From positions 372,001-436,000 of the forward strand of contig LATX02000182.1 in assembly GCA_001466705.2 (NCBI GenBank): a DNA stretch of 64,000 nucleotides. The letters run 5' to 3'. The position numbers and the translations under genes were made by a program. Shown piece after piece: positions 12,918 to 25,394 of the stretch (its first letter is position 1; each line of letters begins with the position of its first letter). Source of the DNA: Moniliophthora roreri (lineage: Eukaryota; Basidiomycota; Agaricomycetes; Agaricales; Marasmiaceae). The notes under the pieces were generated by a model, which made no database searches, was not told the origin of the DNA, and saw nothing but the letters and a program-made list of their open reading frames with translations.

Positions 12918-14916
12918 ATGACGGCTGCACAAAACGTGCAGATTATCAGCTCGGCGAACGACTTGCTAGCAGCACACGCAGCACTCATTTCACGCGTTCG
13001 TGAAATCCAGAAGACCCATCGGCGCCAGCTTCAAGGAATATCTAATGACTTGGCCAATCTACCCCTTATTCCATCTCCCCCGCGCTCACCATCACCCAAA
13101 GACTCACCACCAGCATCGCCGACAGAACCTAGAGGTCATAGGACGATACGCCAGGATTTACCCCCCGCGAAACGTGCTCGCACTGCGAGATACAAGAACT
13201 ATGTTCCAGAGGAGGAAACTATACGCAACGACTATTCTCAACGATATGTTGATTCCGGGGAATGGCCACAAAACTGGGTTCTCGGTGCTGAACCAGAACA
13301 CCGATTTGAAGAGTATGTGATACTATCCCGACCCCGTCATCTAGAGTCTTCCTGACTATTTTCTCGGTCATAGATATCCTAAGCAACAGCGTCTGCTGAA
13401 CCTCAAGAAAACGTCGGTCAAGCAATCCTCACTACCGCCATCCTACCTGCCCTTTTCCGAACTCGGCACGCTCGCACCATCCAAGTTCGACGTTATACTC
13501 CTCGACCCGCCATTTTCATCTTCCTTTACTTGGGAGAACCTACAGAGTTTACCAATACCGTCTCTCGCAGCAGATCCCAGTTTCGTGTTCTTATGGGTTG
13601 GGAGCGGCGCGGGAGATGGTCTCGAAAGAGGCAGAGAGGTACTGGCCAAGTGGGGTTATCGACGATGTGAAGACGTCGTATGGGTCAAAACGAACAAAAC
13701 CAGCAATAAAGGACCTGGGGTACGCAAGCATCTCCCAACTCAATAACTCCATTTTAATCATTCGCATTTAGACCGATGCGCCAACGACATCTCTCCTAAC
13801 TCGCACGAAACAACACTGTCTGATAGGAATTCGGGGCACCGTCCGTCGCTCCACCGATAGCTGGTTCGTACATTGCAATGTCGGTATGTGTGCTAGCTGC
13901 CTTATTCGCCCGGAACATCGGTTGATCATTATCATTCCCGATTTTTAGACACCGATGTCATCATTTGGGAAGGGGATCCCATAGACCCGATGAGAAAACC
14001 ACCTGAAATGTACACTCTGATAGAAAACTTTTGCCTCGGCACTCGGCGTTTGGAAGTATTCGGACGAACTTCCTCTTCTTTGCGTCGAGGATGGGTTACC
14101 TTACTCAGCCAGGTCGAAGAAGAAGAATTCCTCCGACAAAAAGGTTCCGAATCCACCATGTTCATTGATGGAGAGGAAGGGGGTGAGGTATTCAAGTGGG
14201 AAAGAGACAAGTGGGATGCTGGAATCAAGGAATTGGCCAATGGGGGGAAGGCTGTTGTCCCATTGACGTCCGATATTGATGCTTTGAGACCGAAATCGCC
14301 TTTCAGACCAGGTAGTAATTCTGGCGGGCCTGGTGCCCAGGGAAATTCAAGTTCCGGTGGAAGTTCTGGAGGCGTTCAGATGGGAATTCCAGGCATGAAT
14401 GTGGGTTCGCGGTTGAATCGAAGCGGATTCGGGAGTCCTGGAATACCGAATCAAGGCCAGAATCCCATGTTAGGGCAGCCTTTCGGAATGGGTATCAACG
14501 CTATGAATATGGGCATGGGGAACGGCATGGGGAACGGGATTAACGGCATGGATGGTATGATGGGAGCTTGGCCTGGTATGATGGGAGGCATGGGCAATGG
14601 GGCGAATATACATATGGCAAATATGGGGATGAATCCAGGTCCCATGGGCAATGCCAATGGCATGGGTATGCCAATGGTCGGAATGGGAGGCGGATTCCAG
14701 CCGCAACAGAATGGAAATTTTGTCGGCATGCCTGCCATGCAGATGTTTAATGGCGGAATGATGGGGACGCCGATGACATGGGGTGATCAAGGTCAGTATG
14801 GTATGGATGGCAACTGGGAAGGTGAGATGGTTGGAATGAATGCACATATGAATGCGAACGGACTTCCTGGTGTGAATATGGGTGGAAACTTTGGCATGGG
14901 CCAATGGGGACAATAA
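12918..14916 (+). CDS. METTL14: METTL14-type MT-A70 family m6A methyltransferase subunit
   Basis: Subunit of the nuclear mRNA N6-adenosine methyltransferase, normally the non-catalytic RNA-binding partner of METTL3/Ime4. Exons 12918-13312, 13374-13719, 13772-13883 and 13949-14916 give about 606 residues. The MT-A70 core is evident: RNDYSQRYVDSGEWPQNW near residue 100, then FDVILLDPPF, FLWVGSGAGDGLERGREVL, KWGYRRCEDVVWVKTNK, RTKQHCLIGIRGTVRRSTD and a KPPEMYTLIENFCLGTRRLE block, followed by the RLRPKSP-like ALRPKSPF end. The 'DPPW' position reads DPPF, not the EPPL of animal METTL14. After the core comes a roughly 200-residue Gly/Met/Asn-rich low-complexity tail, replacing the RGG tail of animal METTL14. 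The assignment is to METTL14 rather than METTL3 because of these flanking blocks. Confidence 0.92.
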
Positions 14917-15181
14917 CAACTCGGACGAGACTCTAAATTATCTCGTGTTGTATTTATGATATTCGTGTATTTCTCCTGTATCTTGCTGTCGCATTTACCT
15001 CTGTACTTGTATATCTCTGAGTATAATATAGATGAAAACGTTCCTCATCGTTTAATGACTACTGAGCGTACTGAACGCTTGAGCGCCTAATACATAACTC
15101 ACGTGCTTGAAAATTTTGGTCGCGTTTTCAATTTGGCACTGGCCTAGCTCACCTCACCAGCCGAACCTCCCTTGCTCAATC

Positions 15182-17824
15182 ATGGGGAAAGCTACGAAAA
15201 AGTCCATGAAGAAGTTTGCATCGAGTGGGCAGCTCAAGAAAACCATAGAGGCCAGGAAAAAACACCAACAGATAAAGAAGAAATTCCAGAATCGGCGGGG
15301 AAATAAGGGTCCCAAGGAGCAGCAGCCAGCTGCTGAGTCTGGTTCGGAAGATGAAGAGAACGACGAAGAGTCTGAAGTAAAGGCAAAGGGGTGCGCTATT
15401 CCTCATCTCGTCCAAGGCATGGGACTGAAGCTTGCGTTATACCCAGTAAGAAAGGCATGTCTGTGGATGACATCCTTGGCGGTGCTTTCATGGACGAGGA
15501 TGACTCCGAGGTAGATGATGAAGACAATGTACGCCATCTGGCTGAATTTGGGTGTCGTATCTTTGTTAAAACGAGTTACAGGCTGAAGAATCGGACGAAG
15601 ATGAAGACCAGGTTGAAGAGGATTTTGATGACAACGCTTCCTTCGGCTCTGTGGATGATTTAGATGGTGTGTATTGAGTGTGCAAGTTATGCCTCTTCAT
15701 CTTACTAACTTAGCTCAAGAACTGGATGAAGGACAAGACCATTTAATGGAACTCTCAAAATTGGCAGAAAAGGACCCAGAGTTCTACAAGTATCTGCAAG
15801 AAAACGATCGTCAACTTCTTGATTTCGATCCTAATGCAATGCAATCTGGAGATGAAGCCGGTGAATCAGATGCAGAAGACGACGTTGATATGGAGGAAGA
15901 ACGACTACCACCGCTTACTACAATTATATTGCGCCAATGGCAAAAGGCTCTTCTGGAGCAGCGGTCACTGCGGGCATTGCGGAAGCTGTTAATTGCATTC
16001 CGGTCGGCGGCGCACATGAATGAGGAGGGCCAGGTTCTAGCATGGAGCATTGATAGTTCCTCAGGTGGGAGAGATTTCACGAATCCCGAGCTCGGCTAAA
16101 AATCTCTCAGTTTATAATAAGCTCTTGTCGACTACTTTCCGATACACGCCAGTCATACTCGGGTACCATGTTCCCTACAAAACTCTCCCTAATGGCAAAT
16201 TGTACGTAGCGCTCGCAGACATCAACACTTCTTCAATGACCTCTATCTCGCAGCAAGGCTCCGACCCAAACACAAAAGTTCAAAACTCTCCAGAAACTCA
16301 TCCTTGCCTACTTCCATAATGTTATACACATACTGGACCAGCTTACCGACAATGAGATAATACAATTAGCGGTGACGGAGAGCGCGAAAATACTCCCGTA
16401 TGTCATCAGTAGTCGCAAGACAATAAAACTCTATCTAAAGGTAAGATTGATACTCCATTTTCTCGACGCTTGCTAAGCATAGTCGATTTAGAAATGTCTG
16501 GAGTTATGGTCAACCGCCGAGGACAGCACCCGGATAGCTGCTTTCCTCGCGATACGAAAGTTGGCTTCTGCGACTGATCAGTCTATCCTCGATAACGTAT
16601 TGAAGGTCTGATGTCCACCTCATGTTTCGTGAATAGGTTGTTGAACCTCGCATAGGGGACTTACATGACTTTGGTCCGGTCGTCAAAGTCGACCAGTGTG
16701 CACACGCTTCCGTCGATAAACCTCATGAAAAACTCCGCATCAGAAGTTTTCTGTCTGGATCAAGCTACATCCTATCAACATGCCTTTGGTTATATCCGTC
16801 AACTCGCGATACATCTCAGGAACAGCATGAAAGTAAAAACAAAGGTGCGCCATTTGCGATGTTCCCATACACCTTTGGTTGGTGCTCACAACGATCATTG
16901 ACAGGAGGCATACCGGCAGGTGTATAACTGGCAGTTCATTCATTCCCTTGACTTTTGGTCTATCGTGCTCGCGCGGGCATGTGATGCAGAATCGGAGGCA
17001 AAAAGCGGAGTTTCCAGTGAACTCAAGGCCTTGATTTATCCTCTGGTCCAGGTGAGCCTCGGATCGATAAAGTGGGTGTTCTGTGGCGTTTCAAATTCGT
17101 TTGGATGGCTACTGATGCCGTGGTTTAAGGCTCGTTTCCAACAGTCGTTCCTATCCGTTCCATTTACACGTCATTCGTTCCCTGCTTCATCTGACAAGGC
17201 ACACCCAAATATATATCCCTATATCCCCTTATCTTCTTCCTGTCCTCACGTCGACCCTCTCGTCATCTTCGCGGCTGAAATCTTCGACACTTCGACCATT
17301 AGATCTCGAGGTTCATATTCGCACGCCTCAACAATATCTAAAGACGCGTGTCTATATCGACGGCCTGATTGAAGAAGCATCATATCTTCTCTCGGAGTGG
17401 CTAGCTGTTAAAGCCGTTCATGGAAGTATTGGTTTCCCGGAAATCACCGTTCCTATTATTGTCGTTTTGCGAAAAGCGATGAAAGGTGCCAAATCTGGAT
17501 CGTCATCAGGCAAAGACGTTGCCCAGATCAAGACGCTTGCGGAGCGTATCGAAGACAGTTCGAAGTGGGTGGCGCAGAAAAGGAAGAGTCTTAGGTTAGC
17601 TCCTGGGAGGATCGCCGAAGTAGAGGAGTGGGAAAGAGAGCTAAAGCAGAAGCTGGACGAGGCGCCGTTGACGAAGTATCTCAAGGTTCAACGTAAAGCT
17701 CGGGAGAAGAGGCGTAAGATGATGGAAAACGTATGTTCAATTAGCTTAGGTTGCATACTCATGATGCTCATTCTACTTTCATCCTTAGGCGCGGCAAGGA
17801 CAAGATGAGGTGATAGAGGATTAG
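15182..17824 (+). CDS. NOC2: Nucleolar complex protein 2 (Noc2)
   Basis: Noc2 works with Noc1 and Noc3 to mature and export pre-60S ribosomal particles. The N-terminus ([12 protein letters not shown]) is basic and followed by acidic stretches. The Noc2 core appears in pieces across several exons: [20 protein letters not shown], the helical repeat with [16 protein letters not shown], the [19 protein letters not shown] segment, [18 protein letters not shown], then [19 protein letters not shown] and a [19 protein letters not shown] block. The C-terminus is a lysine-rich coiled region. An upstream in-frame non-canonical start was rejected in favour of the ATG at 15182. The last intron precedes a short exon ending at 17824. 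Individual internal exon borders in 16100-16700 were not all fixed. Confidence 0.9.
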
Positions 17825-18048
17825 GATAGATATGTCCCGCCGTCTCGCATGTAGTAAACGGACTACCCTAGTCCATTTATTAGCTCTATTATTAAAGTCG
17901 TAACAGTGAACGGAGAACATGTCCTAGAATAATTGACAGCGAGTGGCCTCTGTACAGTACCAGAATTATATATAGATAGACGGGCCTGCATGGATTTGGC
18001 TTCCTTCCAGGGAGCTGGCCAGCCAACATCCAGACTTCTATATCACTC

Positions 18049-18415
18049 CTACCAGATCCCTAACAACCTCTTCCACCACGGCCGGGCAATGCCCTGTGCA
18101 CTCTTTTGGAAACCTTCGACTAAGCGTTCATAGTGCAGAGGCACTGAAGCTGGCCTCGAGATCTTTTCAGATACCGGGTACTGTCGAGGGAAATGCCGGT
18201 CAGACAAATATAGAGCGATGTAAATGGAAACTCACAGTTTTTTTGACGGTGTCTCCTAGGAGATCTTGTGCAGCGCGGACCGCTTCTGGCGTCAGTTTTG
18301 GGTGTTTTGATAAGGATTCCAGAAGGATTGAAAGCTGCAAGTGTGGCCGGTAAGGATCTTTAGGCCATGAGGCAGCAACCTTTTTCAGGTTCTGAGAGAG
18401 TCTTCCAGCACTCAT
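18049..18415 (-). CDS. UQCC2: UQCC2/Cbp6-type cytochrome bc1 assembly factor
   Basis: Small mitochondrial protein needed for translation and assembly of cytochrome b in complex III. Two exons, 18415-18236 and 18180-18049, joined by a GTGAGT...CAG intron, give 103 residues. The start MSAGRLSQNLKKVAASWPKD has the LYR-like/UQCC2 pattern, followed by YRPHLQLSILLESL and a C-terminus ending GIARPWWKRLLGIW. This matches a conserved fungal family as I remember it. A simple ORF scan misses the second exon. It lies tail-to-tail with NOC2, 224 bp away. Confidence 0.75.
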
Positions 18416-19834
18416 TGGAAGTAAGATGAACCAAACGGCTCGGGGTTGACGTTGGCGGTTTAACACAAGAAGCGCAGACCACGAGTGGACGCGTCAAGAG
18501 TTCACGGCATTCGCCGAAAAAAAATCCAGACTCCGACAAGACCACTCGAGTTTCACTCACTCCCACACCCTCATCTCTGACCCTCACTCGAAATTTGGAC
18601 TTAAACTCAAGGCTCAGCATGATTGACGAGGCAAATATAAATTGTTGAAATAGATGCGATTATTGGTGATATGGTAAGTCGGGCATTTCTCACGTCGTGC
18701 TTGCAGTTGTGCGTGTTTACTAAAGCCTAGGGGGCGTGCCTTCCTTTAGCTACCAGTCTCGAATCGGAATCCTCTCGAATCTGCATCTGGCTTGATCTAG
18801 GCTGTCTAAGATTCTGCGACATGCCCTGCTGAACAGGTTCGTTATCCCACTGGCACGAAGACTATCAACCATCACGAAACAGTCGCTCCACTGGACGGGC
18901 TTCATTACCATCTATGTCTTGTATTGTATATGCAAGCTTCACATATACTCCTGGGTCCGCGGTTTCTTATCATCTTGGTCTCCAGCGGCACTGAGGTCGT
19001 AGGCAATGAAACCCATCACTAATTCCGAATCCTACGATCTGGCCCTGGGCTCATGAGTGATTTCGCCTTGAATGAGTCTCGGAATATTCCTTACAACCGC
19101 AACAATTGCGGATCAATATGCCCTCACTATTCCATCCTCTGTGTCGTAAAGCTACTGGGAGACATTACTACGACAATGAGCCGAAAGTTCAAGCTTTTGT
19201 CCCTATGCAGCTCTTTATTCTAGATCTTTTAGAACTGTGTCTAGCGTGGGTAATGCGGAAGATTTGAGGCTGGTTTCTGGTGTAGACTCATCTGTCCGCG
19301 GCTCATTCGCTATCGTGGTTTTCACCGCTGTTTTCCTCCATCTCGGTGATTATTATATCGAAAACGTGCGACGAAGTAATCGTGGGACTCGCTAAACATA
19401 CCCGACACTCCAAGCTCACGGTTTTGACCCTACTCTTAGGTTTTGACTGCGTGGGATCTGGAGGGTCTACTGCAGGTCTCCAGTCCATCGCAATGAAACT
19501 TCATCTGGCTTCATCTGGCTCGTTGAGACGCCTTCATCATCTAATTTCCCTTCCTTGTGCTGTCTTCATTCATGAGTGTGCCAGGTGCGCGGCGGGCGCT
19601 CCCTTTCGTTTCTACTTGCTCGTAGCTTTTGTTGTTTGTAGACAATTCGCCCAAGAATAGAGTCAATCGACCGGATGGCTACTGAAAGCAGCGTTTATAC
19701 GTTAGCGCCCTTTGAGCGCTGCCTCGGGCCATCAAAACGACGCACTGCCATCACAGCGCTTAGTGTGTCATTTGACTGTGACAGACACGACAGCGAGCAT
19801 TACCTCGACCTCCAACCATCCCCCATCCCCCACC
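18416..19834. other. Intergenic region between divergent genes
   Basis: 1.4 kb with only short ORFs and no recognised motif, RNA gene or repeat. It presumably holds promoters for the UQCC2-like and Hsp70-like genes. Confidence 0.6.
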
Positions 19835-22800
19835 ATGCCGAGCTGCTGCGGTGAGCCAGTGTCCTCGAACACGGAGGAAGCGAATAGGCCTGTGCAGCAG
19901 AATGGATTTGTGAACCAGCAGCCCGGCCCGACTGCCGGGCTTGGTCCCGAAAAATATCAAACCCCGCAAATCGAACCTCTTTCACCAGTGCATTTCACTG
20001 GGCAACAAAATGGTTTCGCAAGTCAACAATCAGGCTGGACGAACTCTCCTACTCTGCAATCATCTACACCTACACAATTCGGCACACCACCGCCTGCATT
20101 CAGCCCTCCTTTCGCCCCCAATGCTTCTCCGCCCCCCATGAACCCAATGTCTGCAGAGCCCTTAATGCGACCACCATCTGTCTTCCAGGGACCTGGAAGT
20201 TATCTATCACCTTCTCCAGCTCTTCCTATGTCTCCACAACCTTTAAAAGTTGAGCAGTCACCGCCGGTAAACGAGGGAAAGATGTCGGTTTCAATTGATT
20301 TTGGTGCGTTGCACGTGGTGTTACTATGAACAGTAGACTGACTTTGGTCGCAGGTACGACTTTTTCTGGCGTAGTCAGTTCTTACAATATTATATTCTAC
20401 ATTTACGTGGTTCTAAATATCATGAAGGCGTATGGCACATCACGGATCGCCGGAGGACAAGTGCAGCAGATCTTGAACTGGCCGGGAGCTACGGAGACGT
20501 TCAGGAAGGTCAGTCCAAATGGCAATTGATTGCCACCTCTCTCACTACGCATCTAGATCCCAACTTGTTTATTGTATGATGAGTATGGCCAAGTTCTGGC
20601 CTGGGGACTTGAAGCAAAGAATGCCGGACCAATACCCAATACCTTGGTACGCCGAACGTGTTCCGCGTTTCTGCGCCTGCTGACGACTCATCAGCGATGC
20701 GAATGGTTCAAACTGTTTTTAGAGCCCCATGCTCTTCGAGAAGAATCTGCCATTGACCCTCGTCTTCCACGGCTACCGCCGGGCAAGAAACCTATAGACC
20801 TCATTATTGATTTTCTCAGCTGTCTATGGGAGTATGCAAAAGAACAAATTACCCAGGTAACTGGCGCGGTTGCAGATCTTGGTAGGGATATTTTTGCGCC
20901 CGCTGTTCTGGCCAACTGACGTTGTTGATAGACACGGCTGACGTGTGGTTGACTGTTCCAGCGGCATGGGACGCTCAAGGATGCAGTATCATGAGGGATG
21001 CTGCAATTGTAGCTGGTTTGGTACAGAGTTCTAAAGCTGGTGATAAGGAATGGCGGGATCGGCTCAGGATCATCACAGAGCCCGAGGCAGCCGCAGTTCA
21101 TTGCGCCCATTTGACAGATCTTCATCACTTGAAGCCTTCTCAAAGTTTTGTTGTATGTGATGCCGGTGGTGGCACCGTTGATCTCGCCGTGTACAAGGTA
21201 CGTGTTGGTAACAGTCAACTTGCTTTGAGTGTTGACGTATCCCTTAGATTATTGGGCAAATGGCGAATCTGGAGATTGCAGAAATTGCAGCGCGTTCCGG
21301 TGCCAATTGTGGTAGTTTGTTCCTTGATCTTCGATTCAGAGAACTCGTCAAGACCGTATGAAACCCCTTCTTCGCCTCTTTCCTGAAAAGTGATTTTGAT
21401 ACCCACAGCTTTTGGCCGATCACCCTGCTCATCTAGATGCGGCATCCCTGGCGTACTTTAGTCAGTTTCCCTTTTCCGAGTCCGGAAGCATACACATACT
21501 CATCCGTGTGTTGCAGTGCACTCTTTCAGCGAGTCAGACAAGTTGAGCTATGCCGGAGTACAAGATGATGGTAGATTGAGTCTTGATTAGCTTCAATCAT
21601 GAGGTTGTCTGACCATTCATTCAGAAACTATGTTCCATTTCACATGTTTCAATGTCGAGGATGTAAACGATCCCTCAGTTGGCCTCATCGATGGCCAGCT
21701 ATCGATACCGGGCGTACTTTTACGCAGACAAGTGTATGCTTATCCACCAATTCTCTCCATGCCACAACTAACGTCATTGCGCAGATTTGACCCAGTGGTG
21801 GAACAGGTGAGCGGACGCCGTTGTCATATGTAGATCTTTCTGAAGACCAATGGTTAGGTTTTGACCCTCATTGAAGACCAGCTGAGGAAAGTTAACCAGA
21901 GAGTCGACGCTCTACTTCTGGTCGGGGGGTTCGCCGGAAGCGAATATCTCAAACAGGAAGTCGAGGTTCGCCACCATTCGTCTCGATTTCTTGTACTGCG
22001 TATCAATATTCTCTTCTGAAGGAACAATTTTCTTCTCGAATAAGAATCATTGGTAGGTATCCTTGCTAAATGATCGGTATCTTTCCCGTTGATAATACCT
22101 TTCACCAGCTCGCCCAGCGGATGCCGACACAGCAACCCTAAGAGGAGCTGCGCGATATGGTCTGGCTCAACGACCCCTAGTTTCCAGCGTTATCGCACCG
22201 CGGTCGTATATTATGAAGGTGAGAGTGCTTTAATTGCTTCTTTAGGTAAATTCTAACTCCACGGCAGGTTAAACTGCCAGCCGAGCAAGAAGATTGGCAG
22301 AAGCGTCCCGCCTATATCAAGAACAATGACGCAGGCTATCCTATATGTGAGAATCGGTACGGCTTTCGATCTCCACATTTATAATTGATCATTAATTAAC
22401 TCCCGACGTTCGGTGGTTTTAGACTACAGTATTTGGTGCAAAAGGGTGCTATCATCAGAAAGGGGTAAGTCAAACTTCTTCCCACTAACCATTATCTGAA
22501 AATACTCTTAGTCAACGTCTTTCGACTAAGTTCTGGTGGGTTCGGAGTAATTTTAACGATCTCACGCTCCAGTTTCTGATTCCTAATAGCAAATACTCGC
22601 AGAACGTGCAAGGTCTGATTGCTTCGTTTGCGCAATCGTTGTGTTCTGACCCTTTATTCAAAAAAGATTCGTCGTTTGTTGCCGTCTTGTACACGAGTGA
22701 ATCCGATAAGATCATGCGGTATACTGATGAGGGAGAAACGACCGAGTTATGCAAATGGACAGTCGATCTATCGTCACTTCCTGCTTTCCAGCATAATGCA

Positions 22801-23041
22801 TCCATGGGGCAATCCGGGGGCTTCTATACGGGTGAGAATCCAGGTGTAGCAATGCTTGGCAAAGTTTCTGACTCGTGTTCTCCACCGCAGAGTTTGAGAT
22901 AGGCCTCGAGCTTGACAGTGCTGAAGTCCGAGGGATTCTATTGTATAATAACCAGGAGTGGGGAAGGTATGACTCCCTGGTTATGAACGATCTCTTCATC
23001 TCATTCTTTTTCCTAGGGTTACATTCGATTTCTTGAATTAG
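19835..23041 (+). CDS. HSPA12-like Hsp70/actin-fold ATPase
   Basis: A divergent Hsp70 nucleotide-binding-domain protein of the kind expanded in basidiomycetes. The ATP-binding motifs are all present: phosphate 1 (SIDFGTTFSGVA) split by an intron after the first glycine, phosphate 2 (VVCDAGGGTVDLAVYK) and the adenosine motif (LLLVGGFAGSEYLKQE). No canonical Hsp70 substrate-binding domain or EEVD end is seen. About a dozen short introns were followed to the stop at 23041. Residues 1-150 are a Pro/Gln/Ser-rich extension starting MPSCCGE, with a cysteine pair that could be lipid-modified (inference). The start chosen is the ATG at 19835, since the upstream in-frame part looks like untranslated sequence. 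The client or function is unknown. Confidence 0.82.
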
Positions 23042-23678
23042 GAGGTATGATCTTTCAACTGGATATTCACGTCGGTTACTTCGAGTTTATAGCAACGTAT
23101 GATTCCTTTTACTGCTTATATACAACCTTCTCAGACTGCACATGTCCGATTCCGACCTGGCGGGTTTCCCCAGTTAAGACACCTTGCGGAGTCTCCAGGT
23201 CGTACGTGACGACGAGCTTAACAGGAACTCGCGCCAGTCCCTGGCCCCTTGTACGGTAAACTCCGAAACATCTAGACTTGAGCATTGCCATGTTGCCCCT
23301 GCAATCATAATTGCAAATCGACCTTATTCATCACTCATCATAGCTACATCATGCTCATTCAGATTGAGTTTCGTCTGATTAATCCAAAATCTAGCAACAC
23401 GTCAGGGTTCACGGGAGGCTCGCGGGAGGAAACTGGCTGGGCGTTTGTTTACCGGGGGACTGCGAGCCTGTGAGCACCCGCGATGACCTTATCAAGGTGC
23501 AGGCACCTGTTTGTGTCCTTGCGCTATCCGGGCTGACTGAAATTTCATCATATTGAAATCCGGCTTTTGCCGCAGATCTTGGATCCCCTACAGTGATCGG
23601 AAAGAGGAGGTTCTCGAGGCCTATAAAGCCATCCAGAAAAAATTAGGACGATGGAGTCGATACCGTGTACGTCCTCAT
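23042..23678. other. Intergenic region upstream of ALO1
   Basis: 637 bp with no clear gene. The last about 100 bp are open in the ALO1 frame after an AG at about 23573, so a short upstream exon is possible. Confidence 0.4.
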
Positions 23679-25347
23679 ATGGCGCTCTCATATCGTACCC
23701 CCCTTTCCGATGTTCCTCTTCAAGACTTATACGACACTATTGGCCCCTCCATAATTCCTTCATCCTCTTCCGACTCCAGATTTAACAACTGGGCGCGTAC
23801 TTTCTTCTGCAAGCCTCTCATCGTGTTCGAGCCGGAGAATGAGTCTCAATGCGAAATTATCTTGGAGATAGCTCGACGCGAGGGAAAGGTTGTTCGGGCT
23901 GCTGGAGTCGGACACAGCCCTAGCGACCTTGCATGCACAAACGAATTCATGATTCGGACAAGGAAATTGAATCGCATCTTAAAGGTACCATAAACCTTTT
24001 TCGGTTGCTCATATCGGAGCCTAACCAATCTTGGAATGACGTTGATAGGTGGACGTGGAAAAGCGACGCGTTCTTGCAGAGGGTGGAATTACTCTGAGCG
24101 ATCTCCACGTAGAGCTTGGCAAACACGACCTGGCAATGATGAACGTGGGCTCGATATCAGACCAGACTCTGGCCGGTATCGTTACTACCGCTAGCCATGG
24201 TTCTGGAATCGAATACGGAGTGATGTCAACACATGTTCTTTCACTCAATCTATTGCTCGCGGACGGCTCCCATGTTTATTGCTCTCGCGAAAAGCGCTCA
24301 GATCTATTCATGGCGTCAATATGCGGATTGGGAAGCACAGGGCTTATCATAAGCATAGAGTTGGAGGTTGAGCCAGCGTTTCGTCTGAAGGAAGTACGGC
24401 GCTCTCGGCATTTCGAGGAAGTTATGGCTGACTTGGAGGAAGTCATCCATTCCGCGGAACACGTCAGATTCTGGTGGTTCCCAGCCGCTGATACTATACG
24501 GGAAAGCGTATCGAATCGCACCCGCGAGGTATTTATTTTTGTATCAAAAACAGTATTGCTGTGCAACTAAAACGACCGCCTTTAGGATAAAGTCCTTCCG
24601 TACAATTGGTTTTGGGACACCTTTCTGGGCTATCACACCGTACAGCTCATGTTGTTCCTGGGTAGATACTGGCCATCGTTAAACACCTGGACGACACGGT
24701 TTGCCTGTTGGTTGGCAAATTCCGACACGTTAAACATCGACGACAGCTATCGGATTTTCAATTTCGATTGCCTAGTGAGTTTTAGCTGATCGTTTACACT
24801 ACCGAAGTCTTATACTCTCCAGTACTACCAATATACCACAGAGTGGGCCATCCCGCTCAACAATGCCAAGGCCTGTCTTCGTGATCTACGCACATGGTGG
24901 AACCGAGAGCTAGAAGACCCACAAGGTTTGCGGCCCCACTTCCCTGTAGAAATTCGGTTCTCTGCCGCCGACGACATATGGTTGAGTCCTAGCAACGGCC
25001 AAAAAACCTGTTGGATAGGGATTGTTCAATACAAGTGAGTAATGTCCTTCCCGTAGCTTACGTTCCCGCAGCTCAACAGTGAAAGGCCTTACGGATTCAA
25101 GGTACCATACAGGAACCTTTTTGATGGTTTCGAGCGTATCCTGTCGTCACATCAGGGTCGCCCACACTGGGCAAAGGCACATCGGCTGCGGCCCGAGGAC
25201 CTTCGCCAGATATATCCACGGTTTGACAATTTCGTCCGTGTACTTAATGAGGTCGATCCAAAGGGAATTTTTCGCAATGAATATATTAATAGGCACATAT
25301 TTGGACATCCTGTGGGTGCAAGAGTGTACAAGCTACAGAGACAATAG
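23679..25347 (+). CDS. ALO1: D-arabinono-1,4-lactone oxidase
   Basis: Flavoenzyme of the vanillyl-alcohol-oxidase family that makes D-erythroascorbate in mitochondria. The FAD-binding PCMH domain has the covalent-FAD motif AAGVGHSPSD, then MNVGSISDQTLAGIVTTASH and GSTGLIISIELEVEP. The C-terminal ALO domain has WFPAADTIRES, NFDCLYYQYTTEWAIP, and GRPHWAKAHRL (the conserved HWAK motif). At least four introns interrupt it, at about 23989-24048, 24530-24585, 24776-24823 and 25035-25072. The ATG at 23679 is the first in frame. It ends 47 bp from the stop of UBC7 on the opposite strand. Confidence 0.9.
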
Positions 25348-25394
25348 AACTTATATTACATAGGGGTAATCTCCGCCTATACTGTTCGGTGCAG

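Noticed and set aside
14451..14919. Met/Pro- and His-rich ORFs antisense to METTL14
   Set aside because: Shadows of the Gly/Met-rich repeat in the sense coding exon.
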